This document shows, in pieces, positions 37,494-45,839 of a DNA stretch of 64,000 bases (within the stretch, counting starts at the first letter, position 1; every line of letters starts with the position of its first letter). Below the pieces are notes generated by a model. It made no database searches and was not told the DNA's origin. It saw only the letters and a list, made by a program, of their open reading frames with translations. Position numbers and translations under genes: made by a program. Source of the stretch: Priestia aryabhattai (GTDB taxonomy: Bacteria; Bacillota; Bacilli; Bacillales; Bacillaceae_H); NCBI RefSeq assembly GCF_023715685.1, contig NZ_JAMBOQ010000001.1, forward strand, positions 1,210,466 to 1,274,465, in the 5' to 3' direction.

Positions 37494-38828
37494 ATGGATC
37501 ATTTAGTTACTGCACGTTCAATGTTTGGTCTAAACATGGGAGTACATATTATTTTTGCCACTCTTGGCGTCGGCATTCCTCTCATGATTTTATTGGCTGA
37601 AATTCTTTACTACAAAACAAAAGATAAAGATTATGAACTTATGGCACAGCGCTGGACAAAAGGAGCCGCTGTCCTCCTTGGAGTCGCAATTCCTACGGGA
37701 ACGATTGCTGGTGTTCAATTAGCGTTGCTTTGGCCAGGTTTTATGGAAATCGTAGGAAAAGTAATGGCTCTTCCCTTTCAAATTGAAATTTATGCTTTCT
37801 TTATTGAAGCACTTTTCCTCTCTATTTATGTATACGCAGCGGACCGTATTTCTCGAAAAATGCGGATTATTAGTCTGATTTTAGTGGCAATAGGAGCTCT
37901 TGCCTCTGCCGTTTTAATTACAAACGTGCACGCATTTGAAGGAACACCTGCTGGATTTCGAATTTTAAATGGAGAAATTGCAAGCGTAGATCCTTGGGCA
38001 GCTTTCTTTAATCCTAGTTTCTTTGTAACGTCTGGCCACGTAGCCGTTTCTGCCTATACAACCGGAGGCTTTGTCATTGCTTCAGTGGCTGCCTTTAAAA
38101 TGCTTCGTGCGCGAAAACATAATCCAAGAGAATATAAATTTCATCATAAAGCGTTGATGATGGGATTGGTAATTGGCGGAATCTTTTCTTTTGTGACGGC
38201 TTTGAATGGACATGAATCCATGCAAAAAGTATACGAATATCAACCTGAAAAACTTGCAGCGGCTGAAGGACTATTTGAAACGCAAGACCACGCTCCATTA
38301 GCTTTAGGGGGATTTACGGATGAAAAAGAACAGCGAGTCAAGTATGGGATTGAGTTTCCTTGGATGCTTAGCTTCTTGTCAGGTAATAGCTTTGGCACAG
38401 TGATTACTGGACTTAATGACTTCCCTAGAGATTATTGGCCGCCGCTTTTCGTGCATACTTTGTTTAACGGTATGGTAATTATCGGATCAATTTTAATTTT
38501 AGTGGCGCTAGTGGGCATTGTTTGGCACAAGTTTTTAAAGAAGAAAAGCTTCCCGGAAATTTTCATGTGGGCATTTGTCGCAACTGGCCCTCTCGCTATT
38601 ATGGGCATTGAATTCGGCTGGATTTTTGCATGTACAGGAAGACAACCTTGGGTCATTTACCGCATCATGCGTACATCAGAAGCGGTTACCACTTCTGCTA
38701 ATTTGCATATTTTATTTTTTTTATTTTTGCTTGTTTATATCGTACTCGTGGCCGCTGTGGCCCTTGTGCTGGTATTTTATTTCAGACGAAACCCGCTTTC
38801 TAAAGAGCTTGCTGCGCAAGCAGATTAA
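37494..38828 (+). CDS. ythA: Cytochrome bd-type quinol oxidase subunit I (YthA, short Q-loop)
   Basis: Heme-bearing subunit of a bd-type terminal oxidase, 444 residues, about nine membrane helices. The axial His is at residue 18 (MGVHIIF), further conserved His are in SGHVAVSAY, and the quinol-site signature GRQPW is near 382. The Q-loop is short, as in the CIO/YthAB branch. It passes electrons from menaquinol, made by the men cluster in this window, to oxygen. AAAGG is 11 bases upstream of the ATG. Operon with ythB, 15 bases apart. Confidence 0.9.
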   Translation: MDHLVTARSMFGLNMGVHIIFATLGVGIPLMILLAEILYYKTKDKDYELMAQRWTKGAAVLLGVAIPTGTIAGVQLALLWPGFMEIVGKVMALPFQIEIYAFFIEALFLSIYVYAADRISRKMRIISLILVAIGALASAVLITNVHAFEGTPAGFRILNGEIASVDPWAAFFNPSFFVTSGHVAVSAYTTGGFVIASVAAFKMLRARKHNPREYKFHHKALMMGLVIGGIFSFVTALNGHESMQKVYEYQPEKLAAAEGLFETQDHAPLALGGFTDEKEQRVKYGIEFPWMLSFLSGNSFGTVITGLNDFPRDYWPPLFVHTLFNGMVIIGSILILVALVGIVWHKFLKKKSFPEIFMWAFVATGPLAIMGIEFGWIFACTGRQPWVIYRIMRTSEAVTTSANLHILFFLFLLVYIVLVAAVALVLVFYFRRNPLSKELAAQAD

Positions 38829-38843
38829 AAAGGATGTGAGAAT

Positions 38844-39881
38844 ATGGCTGATTCATTACTAGCAATTACTGTAATATGGGGCTTCATTTTTATCTATGCC
38901 GTAATGGGGACGATGGACTTTGGAGCTGGCTTTTGGTCGATGGTATATATTAATCGTACGAAAACAAATGCTACAGATGTAGCAAACAGATATCTATCGC
39001 CTACTTGGGAAGTAACCAATGTATTTATCGTTGCGATTGTTGTTGCGCTGTTTAGCTTTTTTCCTCGAGCTACATTTACGCTTGGAACAGTGTTACTAAT
39101 ACCCGGAAGTATCATTTTACTTCTCTTATCTATTCGAAGCGGTTTTTTAGTGTTTTCACATTATGCTAGCAGTTTTAAATATCGGAGAGCATTGGTTTAT
39201 ATATCCGGTATATCTGGCGTTTTAATTCCTGCTTTTTTAATCGCTGTACTGCCAGTAAGTCAAGGTGGATTTATTGATATAATTGACGGAACGCAGCAAT
39301 TAAATTTAGCAAAAGTATTTTCAAGTCCACACGTTTATTCATTTATCGGATTTGCCATCAGTTCTTCGCTGTTTCTGTCGTCTTTGTTATTAGCAGATTA
39401 CTCGAAGTCATCTGACGAAATGGAAGCTTATGCGGTCTATCGGCGTGATGCACTCATTACAGGACCTCTTTCGCTGCTAATGGCTATCTTTATTATGATT
39501 ACAATGAAATCAGAAGCAAGCTGGTTATACGATAAAATGATGCAGTTTAAGCCCCTTCTTTACGGGTCTGTAGGTTTATTTGTAGTAGCTGGCATTGCCT
39601 TGCTCCTGCCTTCTCAAAGAGGAAAAGGAATGCCTCGTTTAGCCGTGGTATCCATTATCCTTCAATATTTCTTAGCAAGTTACGTATACGGGCGAAGCCA
39701 TTTACCTTATGTTGTCTATCCAAACGTAACGATTGAGAATGGATTTACACATCCCGATGCGTTTCATTCTTTATTTATTGTGTATATTGTTGGCTTTGCT
39801 ATTTTATTTCCTGGATTCTTTTATTTCTGGCGTCTATTTATGAAAGATAATAAAGAATATAGCAAAAAGAAGCCATATTAA
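38844..39881 (+). CDS. ythB: Cytochrome bd-type quinol oxidase subunit II (YthB)
   Basis: Polytopic subunit II of 345 residues, about eight or nine hydrophobic segments. It begins DSLLAITVIWGFIFIYAVMGTMDFGAG, where GTMDFGAG is the usual CydB N-terminal motif. It has no predicted heme ligands and pairs with YthA. AAGGATGTG precedes the ATG. Last gene before a terminator. Confidence 0.88.
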   Translation: MADSLLAITVIWGFIFIYAVMGTMDFGAGFWSMVYINRTKTNATDVANRYLSPTWEVTNVFIVAIVVALFSFFPRATFTLGTVLLIPGSIILLLLSIRSGFLVFSHYASSFKYRRALVYISGISGVLIPAFLIAVLPVSQGGFIDIIDGTQQLNLAKVFSSPHVYSFIGFAISSSLFLSSLLLADYSKSSDEMEAYAVYRRDALITGPLSLLMAIFIMITMKSEASWLYDKMMQFKPLLYGSVGLFVVAGIALLLPSQRGKGMPRLAVVSIILQYFLASYVYGRSHLPYVVYPNVTIENGFTHPDAFHSLFIVYIVGFAILFPGFFYFWRLFMKDNKEYSKKKPY

Positions 39882-39910
39882 AAAACCCGGTCAGCACATG
39901 ACTGGGTTTT
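39882..39910 (+). terminator. Terminator after ythB
   Basis: 12-bp stem AAAACCCGGTCA/TGACTGGGTTTT, loop GCACA. The single odd pair is G-U in plus-strand RNA, so it is optimal for ythB; it may also serve the convergent flavodoxin gene. Confidence 0.85.
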
Positions 39911-39911
39911 C

Positions 39912-40370
39912 TTATGAAGCAGCAGATTTTGCTACTACTTCAACAAAATCTCTAGCAAACATTTTACATTTTTCTACGTCTTCGCCAAACGGAGAGAGCT
40001 CGATTTTTAAACCAGGAACGATTACATTTCCATTTCGTTCCTTTATTTTTTCTTCAATCAAATCAACCGCTCCGCAAAAAATATCATATGATGAATCACC
40101 TGAACCAAAGACAGCCACCTGCTTTTGGCTGAAATCCATGTTATCCATTTCATCATAAAGATCTAAAAAATCATCTGGCAGCTCTCCGTCTCCCCACGTA
40201 TAAGCTCCAAAGATAATAGATTCTGCGGATACAAGATCGGAAGCATCGATGTCATATACTTCTGCTCGTTTCACATGCAATCCACGTTTAACTAATTCTT
40301 CTTCAATCAAATCGGCTATCGCTTCTGTGTTGCCTGACATACTCGCATAGGCTAGTAAGATTTCCTTCAT
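39912..40370 (-). CDS. Short-chain flavodoxin
   Basis: FMN electron carrier of 152 residues. The phosphate-binding loop is SMSGNTEAIA (residues 10-19). The ring-contact loops are GAYTWGDGELPDD (near 55-67) and FGSGDSSYDIFCGAVD (near 87-102). Flavodoxins replace ferredoxin when iron is short; B. subtilis ykuN and ykuP are Fur-repressed. It is the last gene of a three-gene unit with the PD-(D/E)XK-like and DUF2325 genes and follows the former by 15 bases. Confidence 0.92.
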   Translation of the reverse strand: MKEILLAYASMSGNTEAIADLIEEELVKRGLHVKRAEVYDIDASDLVSAESIIFGAYTWGDGELPDDFLDLYDEMDNMDFSQKQVAVFGSGDSSYDIFCGAVDLIEEKIKERNGNVIVPGLKIELSPFGEDVEKCKMFARDFVEVVAKSAAS

Positions 40371-40385
40371 TTCAATGACGCTCCT

Positions 40386-41141
40386 TTACACCAGCAGTGT
40401 TGGCGGCACATCCCCTTCTTCAGCACATTCTTGTTTAAGAGGACAGTTTTCACACTCGCTGGATGCATAATTCTTCTGAAAATGTTTTGGTTCCATTAAC
40501 ACACTTTTGACAATATGTAGTTGAAGTATTGCTTTTTTATAATCGTCTGGTGCAATATGATAAGTTGTTGTTTTTCCCGTTAATAATGAATAAAAGCGGA
40601 TTTGTTCAGGAACCTTTTTAAATGCTTGTCTGGAAAAAACGATGATAAAATCTTTCATCGCACTCTTCACTTCTTCATGGTCATCTAGAATAATCTTCGT
40701 TACCGTATAGGACTTCTCTGTCCATGCAGCAAAATCAATCGTTAGAGAAAGATTACTTTGAATTTCTTCTACATAAACACTGTATTTCTCAAACACAAAA
40801 AGTGGTAGCTCCACATGTGCTTTCTCTCCTAAAAACCTCAGTAAATAATCACTTACTTTAGCTAACACCTCGTAATAGTGGATGGGTGATGAAAACATAT
40901 TTGGCTTTAGGCGCCAATATTTTTCAATAAGCTGTAAAACATAGAGGTTTGAGCGATACTGAACTGGCTTGCTATAGTATGTTTTAATAATTTGATGGAC
41001 AGTTACTTGAACATGCTGTTTCCAATCTATAGATGTTTTTTTCAGAAGAAGCTGCTGCTGATAAAATTTGTACGGACATCGAATAAATTGTTCGATGTGG
41101 TCGTTGGAGAGTGTCTTTATATACACTTTTATCGGTTCCAT
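40386..41141 (-). CDS. PD-(D/E)XK-like protein with Fe-S cysteines, YkuO-like
   Basis: 251 residues. The N-terminal SNDHIEQFIRCPYKFY (C22) and the C-terminal C230-x2-C233-x5-C239 match the four-cysteine [4Fe-4S] arrangement of Cas4/AddB-type nucleases. The order of fold motifs is also kept: HQIIKTYY, LTIDF (motif II Asp), and EQIRFY (the Q-x3-Y motif). However, the [E/Q]-x-K catalytic motif seems lost (YTVTKIIL), so nuclease activity is doubtful. By context it recalls ykuO, which lies between flavodoxin genes in B. subtilis; that link is from memory. A Fur-like site lies just upstream of its start. Confidence 0.68.
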   Translation of the reverse strand: MEPIKVYIKTLSNDHIEQFIRCPYKFYQQQLLLKKTSIDWKQHVQVTVHQIIKTYYSKPVQYRSNLYVLQLIEKYWRLKPNMFSSPIHYYEVLAKVSDYLLRFLGEKAHVELPLFVFEKYSVYVEEIQSNLSLTIDFAAWTEKSYTVTKIILDDHEEVKSAMKDFIIVFSRQAFKKVPEQIRFYSLLTGKTTTYHIAPDDYKKAILQLHIVKSVLMEPKHFQKNYASSECENCPLKQECAEEGDVPPTLLV

Positions 41142-41161
41142 CTATGCCTCACCACCCTAAT

Positions 41162-41176
41162 TGAAATTCATTCTCA
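41162..41176 (-). promoter_or_regulatory. Fur-box-like site before the PD-(D/E)XK-like gene
   Basis: On the minus strand TGAGAATGAATTTCA, 12 of 15 positions of TGATAATNATTATCA, counting N. It lies 21 bases before the gene, between it and the DUF2325 gene. Confidence 0.5.
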
Positions 41177-41195
41177 ACAATAATTAAAAATTAAA

Positions 41196-41477
41196 TCATG
41201 AAATCTGTTCAATCACTTTACGAATAGCACTCCATGAATGTTTGACAAAATAAATCGGTTTTTGCTGTTTTTTTGCTTTCTCTTTAATGACTTTTGCCAT
41301 ATTGTGATTAATAAAATCCGTAATAACTAATACAAACCCAATATGTTCAGGGATTTCTCTTTTAACCATATTGCTTTTACGTCCATCTAAATGAATCACT
41401 TCATTAAACCCTTCTCCCGCTAGACGATCTGTAATATGCTTTAACCTGTCTCCTCCTACAACCATAACTGATGACAT
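41196..41477 (-). CDS. DUF2325 family protein
   Basis: 93 residues: MSSVMVVGGDRLKHITDRL at the start, then a Rossmann-like alternation of strands (FVLVITDFINHNMAKVI) and a C-terminal PIYFVKHS-W strand-helix, the usual DUF2325 pattern. Function unknown. The ribosome site is GGGAGGG before the ATG at 41477. First gene of the flavodoxin operon, with a Fur-like site upstream. Confidence 0.8.
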   Translation of the reverse strand: MSSVMVVGGDRLKHITDRLAGEGFNEVIHLDGRKSNMVKREIPEHIGFVLVITDFINHNMAKVIKEKAKKQQKPIYFVKHSWSAIRKVIEQIS

Positions 41478-41554
41478 GTTTGTTCCCTCCCAATTAATTA
41501 TTCATTTAATGATTTGACAACAACCTGTATTCTTTACTATATACACAGTCTAAT

Positions 41555-41569
41555 TGAGAATGATTCTCT
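41555..41569 (-). promoter_or_regulatory. Fur-box-like palindrome upstream of the DUF2325 gene
   Basis: TGAGAATGATTCTCT (plus strand), a near-perfect 7-1-7 inverted repeat, 12 of 15 positions of the Fur consensus. On the minus strand it lies directly after TTGACA (41571-41576), a possible -35 element. A weaker site, TGATAAAAATTCTCG, follows at 41585-41599. Confidence 0.62.
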
Positions 41570-41684
41570 TTGTCAATGTTTAATTGATAAAAATTCTCGA
41601 TTAAAATGAAAGTCTACCATCTTTCTTATAAGTTATTTGAATTTTGACCATACTATAGCTATCACATACAAAGGAGGGTTAACG

Positions 41685-41843
41685 TTGGAACAAAACATTC
41701 TTTGTGAAGTAAATAACTGTCACTTTTGGAAAAATGGAAATCACTGCAGCGCAGAAGAAATTTACGTGGTAAGTCATAGCGGAAAACATGCAGCAAGCAG
41801 CTATGAAACAGACTGTAAAACGTTCAAGCCAACTGAAGCGTAA
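41685..41843 (+). CDS. DUF1540 family small cysteine-rich protein
   Basis: 52-residue protein with four cysteines in the DUF1540 spacing: LCEVNNCHFWKNGNHCSAEE and, near the end, YETDCKTF. A metal-binding (probably zinc) mini-domain is likely. Start TTG 41685 with AAAGGAGGG 6 bases upstream; the ATG frame from 41637 has no site. Divergent from the DUF2325 gene and close to the Fur-like sites. Followed by its own terminator. Confidence 0.8.
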   Translation: MEQNILCEVNNCHFWKNGNHCSAEEIYVVSHSGKHAASSYETDCKTFKPTEA

Positions 41844-41846
41844 CCC

Positions 41847-41878
41847 GCAAAAGGACAGCCTCTTGGTTGTCTTTTTGC
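41847..41878 (+). terminator. Terminator after the DUF1540 gene
   Basis: Stem GCAAAAGGACAGCC/GGTTGTCTTTTTGC with G-U pairs, T run inside the 3' arm. Confidence 0.75.
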
Positions 41879-41909
41879 TCTCTTCTAGATAATAAAAAAG
41901 GAGAATAAT

Positions 41910-42113
41910 ATGAAGACTGAACAGCTAATTCATTTTTTTAAAGAAGAAGCAATAAAAGCAAATAAACAAACCTTTCCCATCTATGTACAATCGTTTACTC
42001 ATTTATGGACATACAAATGGGGAACACTTGAAAACATTCCAGAAGAAATTGATGACTTAATTACCACACGTGCGTTAGAACTTGGACTTATTCACTTAAA
42101 AAAAGCTGACTAA
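41910..42113 (+). CDS. Unknown small protein, 67 residues
   Basis: Not recognised. MKTEQLIHFFKEEAIKAN at the start, then an aromatic centre (FTHLWTYKWG) and a helical C-terminus. Soluble, no cysteine. AAAAAGGAG lies 7 bases before the ATG, and a clear terminator covers the stop, so it is probably a real gene. It is separated from the DUF1540 gene by a terminator. Confidence 0.7.
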   Translation: MKTEQLIHFFKEEAIKANKQTFPIYVQSFTHLWTYKWGTLENIPEEIDDLITTRALELGLIHLKKAD

Positions 42114-42138
42114 TCAATAAAGAAATTAGTCAGCTTTT
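42101..42138. terminator. Bidirectional terminator between the 67-residue gene and nrdB
   Basis: 14-bp stem AAAAGCTGACTAAT/ATTAGTCAGCTTTT with a 10-base loop. Confidence 0.85.
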
Positions 42139-42142
42139 GTGT

Positions 42143-43186
42143 TTATAGATCATCAAATCCATTCGCATCTGATGCTTTTGTATATTGTCTTGATTTCTGT
42201 TCAAAGAAATCAGTTTTTCCTAAATCTACCTCTTGATAAGCAATAATCCAACGAAGAGGATTTTCAATCGGTGCTTCTGGGAAAGCAGCTCGACCGAAGC
42301 CTAACTGATTACAGCGTTTATTAGCCATATATTCAATATACTGCTGAAGCTCTTTCATGGTGATGCCGTCAAATTTTTCCCCAATAACAGATTCCGCCCA
42401 TTCAATTTCAAGACGGGCTGCCTCTTGGAACGTTTCAACTACAAACGTTTCCAGCTCCTCTGTACGATAAGCTGGATTTTCATTTAGTACTTCCTTGAAA
42501 ATCTTTTCAAATAACCCAACGTGCAGCTGTTCATCACGATTGATATAGTTAATCATCGTAGATGTCGCCACCATCTTTTGATTTCTCGCAAGATTATAGA
42601 AGAACGCAAATCCGCTATAGAAGAAAAGGCCTTCTAAAATAACATCATATACCATAGACTTCAAAAAGTTTTCAACCGTTGCTTCTTCGCTAAATGCTTT
42701 ATATCCATTTGTAATAAAGTCATTTCGAGCTCGAAGCTTTTCATCTGTACGCCAGTATTCAAATACTTCATCTTGTTTTCCTTTTGGTACAAGACTTGAT
42801 AATACATATGAATACGAATGATTATGAACCACTTCTTGCTGCGCTAAAATAATCATTAGAGCATTAATCGAAGAATCGGTTACATAGTCAGCTACTTTGC
42901 TAGCATAATCCGATTGAATACTGTCCAGTAGCGCAAGCAAGCCAATAATTTTCAAAAAGCTCTCTTGTTCGTCAGCCGTTAGCTGAGGGAACTGCTTAAT
43001 ATCTTGACCCATATTAATTTCAAACGGCGTCCAGAAATTAGCTAGCATACGCTTGTATTTAGGGAACGCCCATGAAAATCGGACGTCATCCCAGTTTAGA
43101 ATATTTGAGCTCTTGCCGTTGATAATTCCTGTCGAGCGGTTCGGAGCTGTTTCGTTCATTAATTCTCGTTTTAACATGCTTGTCAT
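42143..43186 (-). CDS. nrdB: Class I ribonucleotide reductase beta subunit
   Basis: Carries the diiron/dimanganese centre and tyrosyl radical for dNTP synthesis, 347 residues. The metal ligands are complete: LLDSIQSDYA (Asp), QQEVVHNHSYSY (E-x2-H with the radical Tyr four residues after the His), LEGLFFY (Glu) and NRDEQLHVGLF (E-x2-H). The C-terminal tail (SDANGFDDL) would dock on NrdA. Start ATG 43186 with AAGGAG upstream; an adjacent TTG is possible. 16 bases after nrdA. Oxygen-dependent and B12-independent. Confidence 0.93.
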   Translation of the reverse strand: MTSMLKRELMNETAPNRSTGIINGKSSNILNWDDVRFSWAFPKYKRMLANFWTPFEINMGQDIKQFPQLTADEQESFLKIIGLLALLDSIQSDYASKVADYVTDSSINALMIILAQQEVVHNHSYSYVLSSLVPKGKQDEVFEYWRTDEKLRARNDFITNGYKAFSEEATVENFLKSMVYDVILEGLFFYSGFAFFYNLARNQKMVATSTMINYINRDEQLHVGLFEKIFKEVLNENPAYRTEELETFVVETFQEAARLEIEWAESVIGEKFDGITMKELQQYIEYMANKRCNQLGFGRAAFPEAPIENPLRWIIAYQEVDLGKTDFFEQKSRQYTKASDANGFDDL

Positions 43187-43202
43187 CAATTATTCACTCC
43201 TT

Positions 43203-45446
43203 TTAACTATGACAGCTTTCACATTCTTCAATGACTTCACTTGATGTTGAACGTACGTAGTAGGTCGTTTTTAATTTTTCTTTCCATGCCGTCATATGAA
43301 GATCCAGTAACTCTTTTGCTCGGATATCGTTTTGTACATATAAGTTGAATGAAATGGATTGATCAATATGGCGCTGTCGCTTTGCATTTTGCTTAATGCT
43401 CCAGTGCTGATCAATTAAATAAACGGACTTATAATACCAGTTTGTTGCTGGTGATAAATCTGGTGCCGTCACCGGAATTTTATAATTTTTCTTTTCCTCT
43501 GAATAAAACTTACGGAAAATCGGATCAATACTTGCAGTAGAACCGGCGATAATAGATGTTGATGAATTAGGTGCTACAGCCATTAAGTATCCATTTCTTA
43601 TCCCATTGCTTTGAACTTCGTTACGCAGTTCATTCCACGCCTCGCTTGTGTATTCACGTGTTTCAAAATAAGCGCCTGACTCAAAATCTGAGCCTTTAAA
43701 TAATGGATATGCGCCTTTTTCTTTAGCTAAGTTCATGCTTGCCTGGACGGTTAAGTAAGAAATTTGTTCATACAATTCATCGCAATATGCTACCGCTTCA
43801 TCTGTCTCCCATGCTATTTTCTTTAAGGCAAGCAAATGGTTCCAACCAAATGTGCCAAGCCCCACTGCGCGGTACTTTTGATTCGTTAGCTTTGCTTGAA
43901 GTACCGGCAAATCATTTAGCTCAATAACATTATCAAGCATGCGTACTTGAATTGGAATTAAACGTTCAAGCACATCTTCAGTTACGGCTCTAGCTAAGTT
44001 AATAGAAGAAAGATTACATACGACAAAATCGCCCGGATTCTTTGTAATGATAATTTTTCCGTCTTCCGTAATTTCCTCTGTTACTACCGTTGTACTTTGG
44101 TTTTGCGTGATTTCTGTACATAAGTTGCTGCAGTAAATCATGCCCGCGTGGCGGTTTTGATTAGCTCGGTTAACCGTATCACGATAGAACATATAAGGCG
44201 TTCCGGTTTCAAGCTGCGAAATCATAATGCGCTTGAAGATTTCAATAGCAGGTACTGTTTCTCTTGAAAGCTGTTCATTATTTACACACTCAGCGTAACG
44301 AGTGCGGAACGAACCGCTGCCTTCTTCTTCATCATAAAAATCTTCTAACGAGTAGCCCATCAGCGTACGAACTTCGTGAGGATCGAATAAATGCCAGTCT
44401 TCACGTGCTTCTACTTTTTCCATAAACAAATCTGGCAAACATACGCCAGTGAATAAATCATGCGTGCGCTGGCGTTCGTCACCATTGTTCAAACGCGCGT
44501 CTAAGAATGAAAAGATGTCTTTATGCCATACGTCTAAATATACGGCAATAGCTCCTTGTCGTTGACCTAGCTGATCGACACTTACAGCCGTATTATTTAG
44601 CTGTTTCATCCATGGAATTGTTCCTGATGATACGCCTTTAAAACCTTTTATATCACTTCCTCGGCTTCTAATATGACCGAGGTATACACCAATTCCGCCT
44701 CCATTTTTACTAAGTGTGGCCAAATCTGTATTGCTATCGTAAATACCGCGTAAGCTGTCATCAATCGTATCAATAAAGCAGCTAGATAGCTGTCCATAGC
44801 TCTTTCCTGCGTTTGAAAGTGTTGGGGTAGCAACCGTCATATATAGACTAGAAAGCGCCCAGTATGCTTCTTTTACTAATGCTGTTCGATTTTCTTTCTT
44901 TTCTTGAGACATCAGCGTCATAGCAATGATAAGAAAACGTTCTTGCGGTAGTTCGTATACGCGCTTATCATGCGATGTCGCTAAATAGCGATCTGCTAAT
45001 GTCAACAATCCAATGTATGTAAATAAACGATCGCGTTCAGGAATAATGACTGAAGCAATTTCATTAATTTCTTCTTCTGTATATGTTTTTAATAGTTGTT
45101 TATTATAAATGCCGATTTTTGTTAATTCTTGAATAAGCTGATAAAACGAACCGTACTTCTCTTTTTTATCATAGCCTCGGTTGTCCGCTGCTTTTCGATA
45201 TAGTTCGTTTAAGTAGACGTCTGCCGCTACGTACGTCCAATCTGGTTCTTCCATTGAAATACGCTCTAGGGCTGCCAAAATTAGTACGTTTGCAACCTTT
45301 TCGTCCGTCATATTTTCCTTTACTGTAACAGTTTGAATAACCTTTTCCTCATACAAAGAAAAATCAAGCTGCGTAAATTCTTTTTTTAAACGTTCAATAT
45401 ATGCAGTTAATTCATGTAGAATTGTAGGCTTTAATGTATTCACCAT
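43203..45446 (-). CDS. nrdA: Class I ribonucleotide reductase alpha subunit
   Basis: Catalytic subunit of 747 residues. Redox cysteine in QLSSCFID, the N-x-C-x-E active-site triplet in CSNLCTEI, the second redox Cys in VVCNLSSINLA, the radical-path tyrosines near the C-terminus, and a shuttle cysteine pair in the tail (ECESCHS). The N-terminus lacks the V-x-KRDG part of an ATP-cone, so dATP inhibition through a cone is not expected. Start ATG 45446, after AGAGGAG; the frame to 45467 is less likely. The leader carries NrdR boxes, a cobalamin riboswitch and a terminator. Confidence 0.93.
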   Translation of the reverse strand: MVNTLKPTILHELTAYIERLKKEFTQLDFSLYEEKVIQTVTVKENMTDEKVANVLILAALERISMEEPDWTYVAADVYLNELYRKAADNRGYDKKEKYGSFYQLIQELTKIGIYNKQLLKTYTEEEINEIASVIIPERDRLFTYIGLLTLADRYLATSHDKRVYELPQERFLIIAMTLMSQEKKENRTALVKEAYWALSSLYMTVATPTLSNAGKSYGQLSSCFIDTIDDSLRGIYDSNTDLATLSKNGGGIGVYLGHIRSRGSDIKGFKGVSSGTIPWMKQLNNTAVSVDQLGQRQGAIAVYLDVWHKDIFSFLDARLNNGDERQRTHDLFTGVCLPDLFMEKVEAREDWHLFDPHEVRTLMGYSLEDFYDEEEGSGSFRTRYAECVNNEQLSRETVPAIEIFKRIMISQLETGTPYMFYRDTVNRANQNRHAGMIYCSNLCTEITQNQSTTVVTEEITEDGKIIITKNPGDFVVCNLSSINLARAVTEDVLERLIPIQVRMLDNVIELNDLPVLQAKLTNQKYRAVGLGTFGWNHLLALKKIAWETDEAVAYCDELYEQISYLTVQASMNLAKEKGAYPLFKGSDFESGAYFETREYTSEAWNELRNEVQSNGIRNGYLMAVAPNSSTSIIAGSTASIDPIFRKFYSEEKKNYKIPVTAPDLSPATNWYYKSVYLIDQHWSIKQNAKRQRHIDQSISFNLYVQNDIRAKELLDLHMTAWKEKLKTTYYVRSTSSEVIEECESCHS

Positions 45447-45474
45447 AAATATGGCTCCTCTCTTCACTTCAAAA

Positions 45475-45506
45475 TAAAAAATCGCTCACCGTACCTCGGT
45501 GAGCGA
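45475..45506 (-). terminator. Riboswitch-linked terminator before nrdA
   Basis: Stem TCGCTCACCG/CGGTGAGCGA, loop of five, followed on the minus strand by TTTTTTATT. It lies between the cobalamin aptamer and the nrdA ribosome site. Upstream GGGAGGTGAG (minus strand, about 45570) could pair with the terminator arm as an antiterminator. Confidence 0.85.
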
Positions 45507-45596
45507 ATAGAACGAAGATAGAAGAAGACACTAAGTCTTTTCTCAATCCTCGCTCTACCCTCTCACCTCCCGAAGAAGATAAAACGACATAAAAAA

Positions 45597-45750
45597 GGCA
45601 GGTCTCCTGACTTATGCTTCTTTTTACTTTAAGGCCTTCCCATGATGTTTACTCACAGTGGATCTCCTTATTTCATCAGCATTCACAGTTGCGGGGACAG
45701 CTTTGGATTTTCACCAAATTCCCTTTTAAGTCTTTTTATCAGACACCTTT
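45597..45750 (-). promoter_or_regulatory. Cobalamin riboswitch upstream of nrdAB
   Basis: On the minus strand the conserved blocks appear in order: AGGGAAtttGGTGaaAATCC, GCTGtCCCCGCAACTGT (B12 box region), CCACTG, GGGAAGGCC and AAGTCAGGAGACCTGCC. These match the adenosylcobalamin aptamer. The terminator lies about 90 bases further on. B12 binding should stop transcription of nrdAB. Confidence 0.93.
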
Positions 45751-45761
45751 TTCACTGGAAA

Positions 45762-45777
45762 ACACAAAATATAGTAT
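45762..45777 (-). promoter_or_regulatory. NrdR box 1, over the nrdA -10 element
   Basis: ACACAAAATATAGTAT matches 14 of 16 positions of the NrdR consensus ACACWATATATWGTGT. It covers the minus-strand -10 TACTAT (45771-45776), 17 bases after TTGTTT (45794-45799). Confidence 0.8.
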
Positions 45778-45793
45778 TTTATCATCAATTCCA

Positions 45794-45809
45794 AAACAAC
45801 ATATTGTGT
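45794..45809 (-). promoter_or_regulatory. NrdR box 2, over the nrdA -35 element
   Basis: AAACAACATATTGTGT, again 14 of 16 positions. It lies exactly 32 bp from box 1 (three helical turns), the usual spacing of tandem NrdR boxes, and covers the -35 TTGTTT. Confidence 0.8.
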
Positions 45810-45839
45810 TATGTTATAAACACATTATATAGGACAACT

